64,000 nucleotides of DNA. It comes from an uncultured Oscillospiraceae bacterium (GTDB lineage: Bacteria > Bacillota > Clostridia > Oscillospirales > Ruminococcaceae). The notes below the pieces were generated by a model, which ran no database searches, was not told the DNA's origin, and saw nothing but the letters and a program-made list of their open reading frames with translations. The position numbers and the translations under genes are program-made. The stretch lies in assembly GCA_934448295.1 (NCBI GenBank), contig CAKSEY010000010.1, positions 43,979 to 107,978 of the forward strand, read 5' to 3'. Below, piece by piece: positions 49,371 to 58,785 of this stretch; position 1 is the first letter of the stretch; each line of letters begins with the position of its first letter.

Positions 49371-52202
49371 ATGTCAGAAGATTACAACAGCACACTGAAC
49401 CTCCCGGAAACCGCGTTTCCGATGAGAGGAAATCTTCCGCAGAGAGAGCCTGAGATGCTCGACAAGTGGGAGAGCGACCGACTTTACTATGCCCTGTCCG
49501 AGAAGAACAAGGGCAAGCCCTCCTATACGCTCCACGACGGCCCTCCCTATGCTAACGGAAATATCCACATGGGAACTGCGATGAACAAGGTTCTCAAGGA
49601 CATCATCGTAAAGTACAAGAGCATGACTGGCTTCAACGCAAATTACGTTCCCGGCTGGGACTGCCACGGTCTGCCCATCGAGCTGAAGGCTATCAAGCAG
49701 ATAGGTCTTGACAGCGGCACTATCGACCCGGTAACTCTCAGAAAGAGCTGCCGCGAGTTTGCGCTGTCCTGCCTTGACGGTCAGAAGAAGCAGTTCAAGC
49801 GCCTTGGCGTATGGGGCGATTTCGACGACCCGTATCTCACCATCAAGCCTGAGTTTGAGGCGAAGCAGGTCGAGGTATTCGGCGAGATGATGAAGAAGGG
49901 CTACATCTACAAGGGTCTGAAGCCGGTTTACTGGTGCGCAGACTGCAACACCGCCCTCGCTGAAGCTGAGATAGAGTACCAGGACGACCCCTGCTATTCC
50001 ATCTATGTAAAGTTCCCGATAACTGATTCCAAGGGCAAATTCGATAATCTCGGCATTGACCTCTCAAAGGCGTATGTCGTTATCTGGACGACCACCACAT
50101 GGACTCTGCCGGGCAACCTCGCTATCTGCCTCGGGCCGAATTACGAGTACACATTCGTTAAGGTCGAGGACGAGGAGAGCAAGTCTTTCGGGCAGTATCT
50201 CCTGATGGCGACCGAGCTTGTTTCCACGGTTATGGAAGCAGTCGGCATAAAGAAGTATTCCACCGTTGGCAGCTTCCTTGGCTCCGAGCTGGAGCTCATC
50301 GAGACCGACCACCCGTTCATGGGCAGAAAGTCCCCGGTGATCGTAGGCGACCACGTTACGCTTGACAGCGGTACAGGCTGCGTACACACCGCCCCCGGCT
50401 TCGGTCTGGAGGACTTTGAGGTATGCAACAAGTACAAGGGAATGTTCAAGATAATCGTCCCCGTAAACGAAAAGGGCGTGCTGACCGAGGAAGCCGGCGA
50501 CTTCGCCGGACTCAAGACCGCAGACGCGAACAAGGTCATCGCAAAGCGCCTTGAGGACGACAACACCCTGCTCGCAATGCAGAAGATCGTCCACCCCTAT
50601 CCGCACTGCTGGCGCTGCCATGAGCCTATCATCTACCGCGCCACCGACCAGTGGTTCTGCAACGTTGATATGTTCAAGCCCGAGACCATCAAGGCTATCG
50701 AGGACGTCAAGTGGATCCCTGACTGGGGCGAGGAGCGCATCAAGAACATGGTCAATATGCGCAGCGACTGGTGCATTTCCCGCCAGCGCCGCTGGGGCGT
50801 TCCAATCCCGATACTCTACTGCGAGGACTGCGGAAAGGTCATTGTAAACGACGAGACCATCAAGGCTATTTCTGACATGTTCAGAAAGGAAAGCTCCGAT
50901 TCCTGGTACTCCAAGGATCCGTCCGAGTTCATTCCCGCAAGCGTTAAGTGCGAGTGCGGCTGCAATAAGTTCCGCAAGGAAATGGATATTTTCGACGTGT
51001 GGTTCGATTCTGGCTGCTCTCATGCGGCGGTGCTCCAGGAGCGCCCGGAGCTCAGCTGGCCGGCTGACCTATATCTCGAGGGCTGCGACCAGTACAGAGG
51101 CTGGTTCCAGAGCTCCCTGCTGACCTCCGTTGCGACCACCGGCAGAGCGCCCTACAAGGCAGTCTGCACGCACGGCTGGGTAGTTGACGGCAAGGGCGAG
51201 GTAATGCACAAGTCCAAGGGCAACGTTGTTCTGCCCGAGGAGGTAATCAGCAAGTACGGCGCTGACGTGCTCCGTCTGTGGGTGGCTTCCCTTGACTTCC
51301 ACAATGACGTAAGGGTATCCCCTGAGATGCTCAAGCAGCTCTCCGAGGCTTACCGCAAGATAAGAAACACCGCGAGATTCATTCTCGGCAACCTCTGCAA
51401 CCGCGGCGGCTTCAACCCTGATACCGACATGGTTTCGCTGGACAAGCTGAGCGACTTCGACAAGTGGGCGCTGGCAAGACTTGACGGCGTTATCGAGAAG
51501 GTAAAGGCTTCCTATGAGAGCTTCGACTTCTACCTTGCATACCACGCTATCCACAGCTTCTGCGTTGTTGATATGTCCAACTTCTACCTGGATATCGTCA
51601 AGGATACCCTGTACTGCTCCGCTGAGAAGTCCGAGGAAAGAAAGGCTGTACAGACAACAATGTACATCATTCTGGACTCCCTCGTAAAGCTGATAGCTCC
51701 TATCCTGACATTCACTTCCGACGAGATATGGAAGTTCATGCCGCATAAGTCCACCGACGACCTGCGCGGCGTTCCGTTCAACCAGATGCCCGAAAAGACC
51801 GGCGTTACAATAGACGCTGCGTTTGAGGCAAAGTGGAACAAGATACACGCAGTGCGCGACGATGTTCTTAAGGCTCTTGAGGAGAAGAGAGCCGCAGGCG
51901 TTATCGGCAAGCCGCTTGACGCGGGCGTTACCCTTTACGCTGACGAAGCGAACTTCAAGGAGCTTTCTTCCTACACCGAGCTTCCGCAGGCATTCTCCGT
52001 TTCCTATGTGAACGTAAAGCCCGCCGCTGACGGCGAGGGCGAGTTCAAGGGAGCTGTCGAGGGAGTATCCGTCACCGTTGAAAAGGCGGCTGGCGAGATG
52101 TGCGAGCGCTGCTGGAGCCACGCTCTGACTGTTGGCTCTGACGCACAGTTCCCGCACCTCTGCGCACGCTGCGCAGCAGTAATGAAGCTCGATCTGGGCT
52201 GA
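49371..52202 (+). CDS. ileS: Isoleucyl-tRNA synthetase
   Basis: 943 residues from the ATG at 49371 with AAGGAG upstream; the frame extends earlier without a site. The HIGH-equivalent is NGNIHMGTAMN, and the KMSKS loop reads VMHKSKGNV (Ser replaced by His, a variant). The CP1 editing domain and tryptophan-rich WDCHGLPIE are present, and the C-terminus has a zinc site (CERC and CARC). The 78-nt gap to divIVA holds two small hairpins (49297-49318, 49329-49342), but no T-box fits. Confidence 0.97.
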   Translation: MSEDYNSTLNLPETAFPMRGNLPQREPEMLDKWESDRLYYALSEKNKGKPSYTLHDGPPYANGNIHMGTAMNKVLKDIIVKYKSMTGFNANYVPGWDCHGLPIELKAIKQIGLDSGTIDPVTLRKSCREFALSCLDGQKKQFKRLGVWGDFDDPYLTIKPEFEAKQVEVFGEMMKKGYIYKGLKPVYWCADCNTALAEAEIEYQDDPCYSIYVKFPITDSKGKFDNLGIDLSKAYVVIWTTTTWTLPGNLAICLGPNYEYTFVKVEDEESKSFGQYLLMATELVSTVMEAVGIKKYSTVGSFLGSELELIETDHPFMGRKSPVIVGDHVTLDSGTGCVHTAPGFGLEDFEVCNKYKGMFKIIVPVNEKGVLTEEAGDFAGLKTADANKVIAKRLEDDNTLLAMQKIVHPYPHCWRCHEPIIYRATDQWFCNVDMFKPETIKAIEDVKWIPDWGEERIKNMVNMRSDWCISRQRRWGVPIPILYCEDCGKVIVNDETIKAISDMFRKESSDSWYSKDPSEFIPASVKCECGCNKFRKEMDIFDVWFDSGCSHAAVLQERPELSWPADLYLEGCDQYRGWFQSSLLTSVATTGRAPYKAVCTHGWVVDGKGEVMHKSKGNVVLPEEVISKYGADVLRLWVASLDFHNDVRVSPEMLKQLSEAYRKIRNTARFILGNLCNRGGFNPDTDMVSLDKLSDFDKWALARLDGVIEKVKASYESFDFYLAYHAIHSFCVVDMSNFYLDIVKDTLYCSAEKSEERKAVQTTMYIILDSLVKLIAPILTFTSDEIWKFMPHKSTDDLRGVPFNQMPEKTGVTIDAAFEAKWNKIHAVRDDVLKALEEKRAAGVIGKPLDAGVTLYADEANFKELSSYTELPQAFSVSYVNVKPAADGEGEFKGAVEGVSVTVEKAAGEMCERCWSHALTVGSDAQFPHLCARCAAVMKLDLG

Positions 52203-52212
52203 TACCAAACCG

Positions 52213-52249
52213 GCAGGGGGAGGGGTTCGTCCCCTTTCCCTGCTTTTTT
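52213..52249 (+). terminator. Intrinsic terminator after ileS
   Basis: GCAGGG-GAGGGG pairs with CCCCTTT-CCCTGC around TTCG, then six T. Confidence 0.85.
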
Positions 52250-52321
52250 CGGGGAGCGCCGCACCTGATTTTGCGGCGGGATTTCCGCAGGTGAATGGCA
52301 TTACAGTTCGGAGATAGATAT

Positions 52322-52879
52322 ATGAAAGCGTTTTTGAGCAAATACAGGCAGTACGCCGCGCTGGTTCTGGCGGCGGTGCTTGTGGGGATAGACCAGCTCA
52401 CCAAATGGCTGGTCGTGCAGAACCTTACAAAATACGAGGCGGTGAACCTCATAAAAGCCGGAGACACGGAGGTGCTCAACCTTTACTACTGCACCAACAA
52501 CGGCTCCGCGTTCAGCATGATGGAGGGGAAAACGGTGTTCCTTATCGTGATAACCTCCGCTGTACTGATAGCGCTCACCGTGGGGCTCCTGACAAGGAAG
52601 ATCCAGCGCCCCGGGTTCGTGACTGCGGTTTCTCTTATAATCGGCGGCGGCGTGGGGAACCTCATCGACAGGCTGTTTAACGGCGGTCTGGTGGTGGATT
52701 TCATTGACGTCAGGATAATCAACTTCCCGATATTCAACTTTGCCGATATCTGTGCGGTGGTGGGAGGGATCCTGCTGTGCCTGTTCGTGGTTATTGACGA
52801 AATAAGGGAGAACCGCCAGAAAAAGCTGGCGAAGTCCTCCGAAGCCCCGGTACAGGGTGAAAACAATGGAAACGATTGA
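52322..52879 (+). CDS. lspA: Lipoprotein signal peptidase II
   Basis: 185 residues, four membrane helices. The catalytic Asps lie in VVDFIDVRIIN and NFADICAVV; NNGSAFS and GGGVGNLIDRLFNGGL are family motifs. It cleaves before the lipidated Cys of prolipoproteins such as MetQ. The start at 52322 has CGGAG upstream. A basic/acidic hydrophilic tail follows the last helix. Confidence 0.96.
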   Translation: MKAFLSKYRQYAALVLAAVLVGIDQLTKWLVVQNLTKYEAVNLIKAGDTEVLNLYYCTNNGSAFSMMEGKTVFLIVITSAVLIALTVGLLTRKIQRPGFVTAVSLIIGGGVGNLIDRLFNGGLVVDFIDVRIINFPIFNFADICAVVGGILLCLFVVIDEIRENRQKKLAKSSEAPVQGENNGND

Positions 52880-53762
52880 ACTGACGGCTCCCGGCGGAGT
52901 GCGTCTGGATAAGCTTATCGCCGACGGCACGGAGCTTTCCCGCAGCGCGGCGGTCAGGCTGATAGAGCAGGGGAATGTGCTGGTGAACGGCGCTCCCTGC
53001 GGGAAAAAGGACATTCCGGCGGCTGGCGCGGAGGTGGAGATAACCCTCCCGGAGCCGCAGAGCACCGATATCCTGCCGGAGCCTATCCCGCTTGAAATAG
53101 TGTACGAGGATTCCGACCTGCTGGTGGTCAACAAGCCAAAGGGAATGGTAGTCCACCCGGCGGCGGGGCATTACTCAGGTACGCTGGTGAACGCGCTGAT
53201 GTACCACTGCGGCGATAGTCTTTCCGGAATTAACGGCGAGATACGCCCGGGAATAGTCCATCGAATTGACAAGGACACCAGCGGTCTGCTGATGGTGGCG
53301 AAGAATGATTTCGCGCACCTCATGCTTTCCGAGCAGATAAAGGAGCACAGCTTCACCCGGGAGTACGAAACAGTCGTGTGCGGAGGGATAAAGGAGGACG
53401 GCACCGTGAACGCCCCGATAGGGCGGCACAAAACCGACCGCAAGAAGATGTGCGTGACTCTGGAGAACTCCCGCGAGGCGGTGACGCATTATTTCGTGCT
53501 GGAGCGCTTCCCGGGGTACACCCATCTGCGCGTAAGGCTGGAGACAGGGCGAACCCATCAGATCCGCGTACACATGGCATATCTCGGGCACCCGGTAGCG
53601 GGGGACCCGGTCTACGGGAACGGAAAACCCGCATGGCTGGAGGGGCAGTGCCTCCACGCGAAAAAAATCGGATTTGTCCACCCGCGCACCGGAGAGTATA
53701 TGGAGTTCGACAGCGAGCTTCCGGATTATTTCAGGAAATTTCTAAAGAGCATAGAGGGCTGA
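52866..53762 (+). CDS. rluD: RluD-family 23S rRNA pseudouridine synthase
   Basis: 298 residues. An N-terminal S4 domain (RLDKLIADGTELSRSAAVRL) precedes the RluA/RluD catalytic motif HRIDKDTSGLLM (Asp near 136) and RLETGRTHQIRVHMAYLGHP. In many Firmicutes it sits directly after lspA, as here. It overlaps lspA by 14 bases. Which uridines it modifies is not certain; a GTG start at 52857 is possible. Confidence 0.93.
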   Translation: METIELTAPGGVRLDKLIADGTELSRSAAVRLIEQGNVLVNGAPCGKKDIPAAGAEVEITLPEPQSTDILPEPIPLEIVYEDSDLLVVNKPKGMVVHPAAGHYSGTLVNALMYHCGDSLSGINGEIRPGIVHRIDKDTSGLLMVAKNDFAHLMLSEQIKEHSFTREYETVVCGGIKEDGTVNAPIGRHKTDRKKMCVTLENSREAVTHYFVLERFPGYTHLRVRLETGRTHQIRVHMAYLGHPVAGDPVYGNGKPAWLEGQCLHAKKIGFVHPRTGEYMEFDSELPDYFRKFLKSIEG

Positions 53763-53765
53763 TAA

Positions 53766-54572
53766 ATGGATTTCAGCAAGGTAATACTGATGACAGATCT
53801 TGACGGAACTCTGCTGACCGACGACAAGCAGATACTTCCGGTGGATCTTGAGGCGATAGACCGCTTCCGCGCGGGCGGCGGGCTGTTCACAATGGCGACC
53901 GGGCGCGGCTACGAGATGGCGAAGCACGTTGCCGACAAGCTCCGGCTGGACTGCCCGGCGGTGGTCTACAACGGCGCGGCTGTGTATGATTTCCAGCAGG
54001 ACAAATTCCTGTGGCAGTGCGAGATAGGCGACAAGGCGTTCTCCATAATAAAGCACATTGCAGAGCGCTACCCGGATATCGGCGTTGAGGTGCTGCGCGG
54101 GAACGTGGTTCATGTTCCGTATCTCAACGAGATGGAGCAGTGGCACCTCGATCTGGAGAGCGTCCACGCGGATTTCAGCGCGCTTGACGATATACCGCGC
54201 GGCGGCTGGCTGAAAGTCCTGTTCGCGTATCCTCCGGAGAAGCTGGACGGACTCCAGCAGTACGTTGAGAACGCCCCGGAGCTTCGCGGAGTTCACTGGC
54301 TGCGCTCCGCGCCGATGTTCTTCGAGTGTCTGCCCGAGGGGATCGACAAGGCGGCGGGCTACCGCGAGCTTATAAAAGCCATCCACGCCGGGGACAGATT
54401 CACAGTCGGGGTCGGGGATTTCATGAACGACTACGCGATGATAAAGTCGGCGGACCTGGGCGCGGCGGTCTCTTCCGCACTCCCGGAGGTAAGGGAAGCG
54501 GCGGATATCGTGCTCTGCGACAACAATTCCGGGGCGATGGCGCAGCTTATCGACTATATTGAAAGGTTGTGA
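53766..54572 (+). CDS. Cof-type HAD-superfamily phosphatase
   Basis: 268 residues. Motif I MTDLDGTLLTDD (nucleophile Asp), motif II T in FTMATGRGYEMA, and motif IV VGDFMNDYAMIKSADLGAAV. The cap is type IIB. It hydrolyses sugar phosphates or flavin phosphates; the substrate is unknown. Three bases separate it from the pseudouridine synthase. Confidence 0.92.
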   Translation: MDFSKVILMTDLDGTLLTDDKQILPVDLEAIDRFRAGGGLFTMATGRGYEMAKHVADKLRLDCPAVVYNGAAVYDFQQDKFLWQCEIGDKAFSIIKHIAERYPDIGVEVLRGNVVHVPYLNEMEQWHLDLESVHADFSALDDIPRGGWLKVLFAYPPEKLDGLQQYVENAPELRGVHWLRSAPMFFECLPEGIDKAAGYRELIKAIHAGDRFTVGVGDFMNDYAMIKSADLGAAVSSALPEVREAADIVLCDNNSGAMAQLIDYIERL

Positions 54573-54575
54573 GCA

Positions 54576-55025
54576 ATGAAAAAGGCTGTCCGTTGGCTGA
54601 AAATAGGTATAGTGATATTGTGCCTGCCTGTTGCGCTGGCGGCGCTGCTGCTCTTGTGGGAGGTATTCTGCGCAGCGGTGAATAACATCAGCGGCTTTTT
54701 TCACACGCAGAACGTGCTGAACGGTTACAGCAACACACGGGATATTGAGGTTCTTGACGATGCGACGTTCGTGGGGAACACCACCGGAACAGGAAACCAC
54801 ACCGAGGTGCGCTCCACGGTTCTGGTGAGAGCCGAAAGCCCGACCGCCGTTGAGTACTGGACGAACGGCGACAATTACGAGATATACCCGCTGTTCCATA
54901 AAGTCCCGGAGGAGAAGCTGGAGCGCTGGGACAGGGAGCTGGAGCTTCCGTATGAGAGCGATGGCTGCTATGTCGTGGAGGTCTATGGCGACGTGCCGTT
55001 CCCGGATAGTATAGCGGGGCATTAA
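54576..55025 (+). CDS. Hypothetical single-span exported protein
   Basis: 149 residues: an N-terminal membrane helix (9-30) and an extracellular domain rich in beta strands (TRDIEVLDDATFVGNTTG, SPTAVEYWTNGDNYEIYP). No Cys for lipidation. I do not recognise a family. It follows the HAD gene by three bases and probably shares its transcript. Confidence 0.65.
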   Translation: MKKAVRWLKIGIVILCLPVALAALLLLWEVFCAAVNNISGFFHTQNVLNGYSNTRDIEVLDDATFVGNTTGTGNHTEVRSTVLVRAESPTAVEYWTNGDNYEIYPLFHKVPEEKLERWDRELELPYESDGCYVVEVYGDVPFPDSIAGH

Positions 55026-55104
55026 GTATTTTTGCAATTAGGCGGGAAACCGCTTGATTTAATAGACAATAAGGCGAAAGCCACAAAAATCACAGGAGGT
55101 CTAT

Positions 55105-55947
55105 ATGGACGCATTACTGAAAAAGCAGCTTGAAATAGCTGCAACAAAGGTCAGAATGGGCGTGATCGAGGGAGTACACGCTGCCAAGGCTGGACACCCC
55201 GGCGGTTCTCTTTCCATTGCTGACACACTGACTTATATCTATATGCACCGCATGAACGTCAACCCGGAGCAGCCTGATATGCCCGAGAGGGACAGACTGG
55301 TGCTCTCCAAGGGTCACACCGCTCCGGCGCTGTACGCAGTTCTGGCTGAGAGGGGCTTTTTCCCCGCTGAGGAGCTGAAAACCCTCCGCAAGATAGGCTC
55401 CAGGCTCCAGGGTCACCCCTCCATGGGCAAGCTCCCGGGTATCGACATGAGCACCGGCTCGCTCGGTCAGGGAATCTCCGCTGCCTGTGGAATGGCGCTT
55501 TCCGGTAAGCTGTCCGACGATTATTACAGAGTATACGCTATCCTCGGCGACGGCGAGATAGAGGAGGGTCAGGTATGGGAGGCTGCGATGTTCGCGGCTC
55601 ACTACAAGCTCGACAACCTGGTTGCAGTGGTAGATAACAACGGTCTCCAGATAGACGGCAAGATCTCTGACGTTATGTCCCCGTACCCCATTGACGAGAA
55701 GTTTAAGGCGTTCGGCTGGAATGTAGTATGCATCGACGGTCACGATTTCGACCAGATCGAAAAGGCGTTCGACGAGGCGGAGCGCACCATCGGTAAGCCT
55801 ACCGTTATCATTCAGAAGTCCGTAAAGGGCAAGGGCGTATCCTTCATGGAGAACCAGGTCGGCTGGCACGGCAAGGCTCCTAACGACGAGGAATACGCAG
55901 TAGCAATGAAGGAGCTCGGCGACCACCTCGCGGCTCTTGAAAAGTAA
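55105..55947 (+). CDS. Transketolase, N-terminal (TPP-binding) subunit
   Basis: 280 residues. The TPP motif GDGEIEEGQVWEAAMFAAHYKLDNL is intact, with GHPGGSLSIADTL and LSKGHTAPALY upstream. The split form works as a heterodimer with the next gene in the non-oxidative pentose phosphate pathway. AGGAGG precedes the ATG; the C subunit starts 26 bases after its stop. Confidence 0.96.
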   Translation: MDALLKKQLEIAATKVRMGVIEGVHAAKAGHPGGSLSIADTLTYIYMHRMNVNPEQPDMPERDRLVLSKGHTAPALYAVLAERGFFPAEELKTLRKIGSRLQGHPSMGKLPGIDMSTGSLGQGISAACGMALSGKLSDDYYRVYAILGDGEIEEGQVWEAAMFAAHYKLDNLVAVVDNNGLQIDGKISDVMSPYPIDEKFKAFGWNVVCIDGHDFDQIEKAFDEAERTIGKPTVIIQKSVKGKGVSFMENQVGWHGKAPNDEEYAVAMKELGDHLAALEK

Positions 55948-55973
55948 TTACAGCTCGAAAGGATAATATAGAC

Positions 55974-56909
55974 ATGGAAAAGAAAGCAACTCGTGACAGC
56001 TACGGCGAAGCTCTCGTAATGCTCGCTGAGAAGCGCCCTGACCTTGTAGTCATGGACGCAGACCTTGCCGCGGCAACCAAGACCGGAACCTTCAAGAAGG
56101 CTCACCCCGACAGATTCATCGACTGCGGTATCGCAGAGGCTAATATGATGGGCGTGGCTGCCGGTATCGCAAGCACCGGCAAGCTGGTATTTGCAAGCTC
56201 CTTCGCAATGTTCGCGGCAGGCAGAGCGTTCGAGGTAGTTCGCAACAGCATCGGTTATCCCCATCTGAACGTAAAGATAGGCGCAACGCACGCTGGTATC
56301 TCCGTCGGCGAGGACGGCGCTTCCCACCAGTGCAACGAGGATATCGCGCTGATGAGGACTATCCCCGGCATGACCGTTATCAACCCCGCAGACGATGTCG
56401 AGGCTAAGGCGGCGGTTTTGGCAATGGCTGACTATGTAGGCCCCACCTACATGAGATTCGGCAGACTTGCCGCTCCTATCTTCAACGACCCGGCGACCTA
56501 CAAGTTCGAGGTAGGCAAGGGGATCCAGCTTAAGGACGGCAAGGATATCACCATCATCGCGACAGGCCTTATGGTTGCCGAAGCTATCGAGGCGGGCAAG
56601 GCTCTCGCAGAGCAGGGAATCGACGCGCGTATCGTCAATATCCACACTATCAAGCCCATCGACCGCGATATCATCGTCAAGGCGGCAAAGGAGACCGGCA
56701 AGATCGTTACGGTTGAGGAGCACAGCGTTATCGGCGGTCTTGGCTCCGCAGTGGCTGACGTTGTTACCGAGGAGTGCCCGGTTCCCGTTATCAAGATCGG
56801 CGTAAAGGACGTATTCGGACATTCCGGCCCGGCGGTCGACCTGCTCAAGGAGTTCGGTCTGTGCGCTGAGAACATCGTTGCCGTAACAAAGGCAGCTCTC
56901 GGAAAGTAA
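55974..56909 (+). CDS. Transketolase, C-terminal (pyrimidine-binding) subunit
   Basis: 311 residues. The central domain has ECGIAEANMMGVAAGIA-like sequence (FIDCGIAEANMMGVAAGIAS) with the catalytic Glu, and the C-terminal domain shows VTVEEHSVIGGLGSAVAD. It completes the transketolase with the upstream gene. A terminator follows within 25 bases. Confidence 0.96.
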   Translation: MEKKATRDSYGEALVMLAEKRPDLVVMDADLAAATKTGTFKKAHPDRFIDCGIAEANMMGVAAGIASTGKLVFASSFAMFAAGRAFEVVRNSIGYPHLNVKIGATHAGISVGEDGASHQCNEDIALMRTIPGMTVINPADDVEAKAAVLAMADYVGPTYMRFGRLAAPIFNDPATYKFEVGKGIQLKDGKDITIIATGLMVAEAIEAGKALAEQGIDARIVNIHTIKPIDRDIIVKAAKETGKIVTVEEHSVIGGLGSAVADVVTEECPVPVIKIGVKDVFGHSGPAVDLLKEFGLCAENIVAVTKAALGK

Positions 56910-56931
56910 GCTGCGGCAAAGCGGATTTTGT

Positions 56932-56960
56932 GCGGGCTGGCTCCGGTCAGTCCGCATTTT
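56932..56960 (+). terminator. Terminator of the transketolase unit
   Basis: GCGGGCTGG pairs with GGTCAGTCCGC (G-T pairs allowed) around CTCC, then ATTTT. Confidence 0.6.
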
Positions 56961-56976
56961 AACGTGGTAGGCAGAA

Positions 56977-57006
56977 TGTAACCTTTTGCTGTCTGCGGCT
57001 GTTATT
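56977..57006 (+). promoter_or_regulatory. Possible ECF-type promoter of the sensor-sigma unit
   Basis: TGTAACCTTTT resembles ECF -35 elements and is followed by a G/T-rich CGGCTGTTA. A normal sigma-A promoter is absent, so autoregulation by the sigma encoded at 58786 is plausible. Weak evidence. Confidence 0.3.
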
Positions 57007-57052
57007 TAATATAGAGGAAATGCAGACAACACGAGAAAGGAAGATGACTGCT

Positions 57053-58756
57053 ATGGATCCACAACGCTGGAAAAAAGCACTGGACGATTTGGACGAGGAC
57101 ATAGTGAATTCAGCGGCGGAGCGCTTCGGGAACGCGCGCTATTCCGACGATTCCCCTGAAAACTATCCGGCGGACGACAAGCCGATGGTGTATGTTTACC
57201 CCGAGAAAAAGAAATCCCGCAGGCACCTCTGGGCGGGGATAGGCGCGGGAACAGCTGCGGCGGCGGTTATAGTCGCAGTCGCGGGAGTTTCCATGAAATA
57301 CAGACAGTCCGAGGGGCAGATGGTTCCGCTTTCGCAGGGAGTGGCGCAGAAAACGTCCTCGGCAGCGCCATCCAGCACCGCGCTGGAGATAAGGGACACC
57401 GCCAAGCTTCAGGACTCGTTTACAATGCCAACGCAGATAGGGGCGATCCTGGCTGGATTTTCTGCGGAGCAGCTTCCGCTGTTCCAGGAGTATTTTTACG
57501 GTGCCTGGGCGGGGGGCGACTTCGCTGTTATCCTGGGCTGGGGAGCTGATTCAGCCTTTGGCGGCGGCTACACCTGCACCGGAATAGAGCAGACGGACGA
57601 GGGCTGCTACATGGGCGCGTATGACGGCTCAAAGTACGACGTGTGGTTCATTCCTGAGAACGACCGGGGCGCCCTGTATATTTACCGCGGAGTATCGGAA
57701 ATTGACGGCGCAGTCCAGCGGGACGGCTCCGGGATAATCTGCGAAAGCACCGATACCCTGAGTATCTCCGGTTCGCCGGAGGAGGGGAGCACGCTCGGCT
57801 ATTTCGGCAGAATAAAGCTGGCGGATTCCATGGGCATGACCGCCGAAGCGCTGTTCAGCAAGACCCAGCTTGAAACCTATGAGGGCAGCGACAGCGGCGC
57901 ATACACATGGACTCGCGCGGAAAGCTATGAGCCGGTATGGGACAAGGTCGTGCTGAGGAGCCAGACAGACAGCGACGTTCAGATGTCCATGGCGTTCACG
58001 AACAGCGAGAATATCACGCAGTATTTTGACATCGCATGGACTATCAACGATTACGGCGACTGGTACATCTATTCCCTTGAAAAATCCATGGACGTGTTCG
58101 CGAGAACGGCGGACGAACTGAAAACCTCGCTCACGCTCAGCGACCTGGATATCTTTGAGAGCTACTATTACGGCAGTTGGACTTCCGGCAGCGGCGATAT
58201 CATGCTGAACTACTCGCAGGATATTTTCGGCGCGGGAACCTACTGCGGCGGATTCTACGCGGGCGACGACGGCTGGAGTATGTACAGCTATTCGGGCGAA
58301 AAGGTTCAGGTGTATTACATAGACTACGACGACCCGTTCACCATGTTCCTGTATGAGCCGGATAAATTCGGCTACGCGGCGCGGGAGGACTATATTGCGG
58401 AGTTCACCCATGAGGATTACGGCTATTCGGAGATAGACGAGTCAAATGTGTCGTGGCTCGGGCTCCAGAGGTGGATACTCGACGTTGGCAGCACTACTGA
58501 CGAAAGTTCGCTTTCGCAGGCGGTATTTTCCGCGCTCCAGCAGACCAGAAACGACCTGTGGTCTGACGAATACGGCACGGAAGCGCTCTTTGAGGGCTAC
58601 AAGATAAACGCGCTCTCCGACAGTAAGTACCAGTTCATGTTCCAGCAGTTCACCGCCGACGGCGATAGCCGCTGGGTGACGATGGCGCTGAGCTTCGCAG
58701 ATAACGCGTGGGAGGTTCTCCCGGCGGACGGGATAACAGATACAGTTTCCGGCTAA
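57053..58756 (+). CDS. Membrane-anchored anti-sigma-like sensor with duplicated extracellular module
   Basis: 567 residues from the ATG at 57053 (AAAGGAAG upstream). A cytosolic N-terminus (DPQRWKKALDDLDEDIVNSA) of the kind found in ECF anti-sigma partners leads to one membrane helix (residues about 62-82), then about 480 extracellular residues. These contain a duplication: LPLFQEYFYGAWAGGDF (from 141) and LDIFESYYYGSWTSGSG (from 365) begin related segments of about 70 residues. It precedes its sigma gene by 29 bases, the reverse of the usual order. No conserved zinc-binding HxxxCxxC is seen. Confidence 0.65.
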   Translation: MDPQRWKKALDDLDEDIVNSAAERFGNARYSDDSPENYPADDKPMVYVYPEKKKSRRHLWAGIGAGTAAAAVIVAVAGVSMKYRQSEGQMVPLSQGVAQKTSSAAPSSTALEIRDTAKLQDSFTMPTQIGAILAGFSAEQLPLFQEYFYGAWAGGDFAVILGWGADSAFGGGYTCTGIEQTDEGCYMGAYDGSKYDVWFIPENDRGALYIYRGVSEIDGAVQRDGSGIICESTDTLSISGSPEEGSTLGYFGRIKLADSMGMTAEALFSKTQLETYEGSDSGAYTWTRAESYEPVWDKVVLRSQTDSDVQMSMAFTNSENITQYFDIAWTINDYGDWYIYSLEKSMDVFARTADELKTSLTLSDLDIFESYYYGSWTSGSGDIMLNYSQDIFGAGTYCGGFYAGDDGWSMYSYSGEKVQVYYIDYDDPFTMFLYEPDKFGYAAREDYIAEFTHEDYGYSEIDESNVSWLGLQRWILDVGSTTDESSLSQAVFSALQQTRNDLWSDEYGTEALFEGYKINALSDSKYQFMFQQFTADGDSRWVTMALSFADNAWEVLPADGITDTVSG

Positions 58757-58785
58757 AAAATCAGACCGGAGGGGAGGGGATACCG

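Noticed and set aside
51200..51240. IleS KMSKS loop changed to MHKSK as a sign of an unusual enzyme
   Set aside because: Ser to His at this position is a tolerated variant and the rest of the synthetase is canonical.
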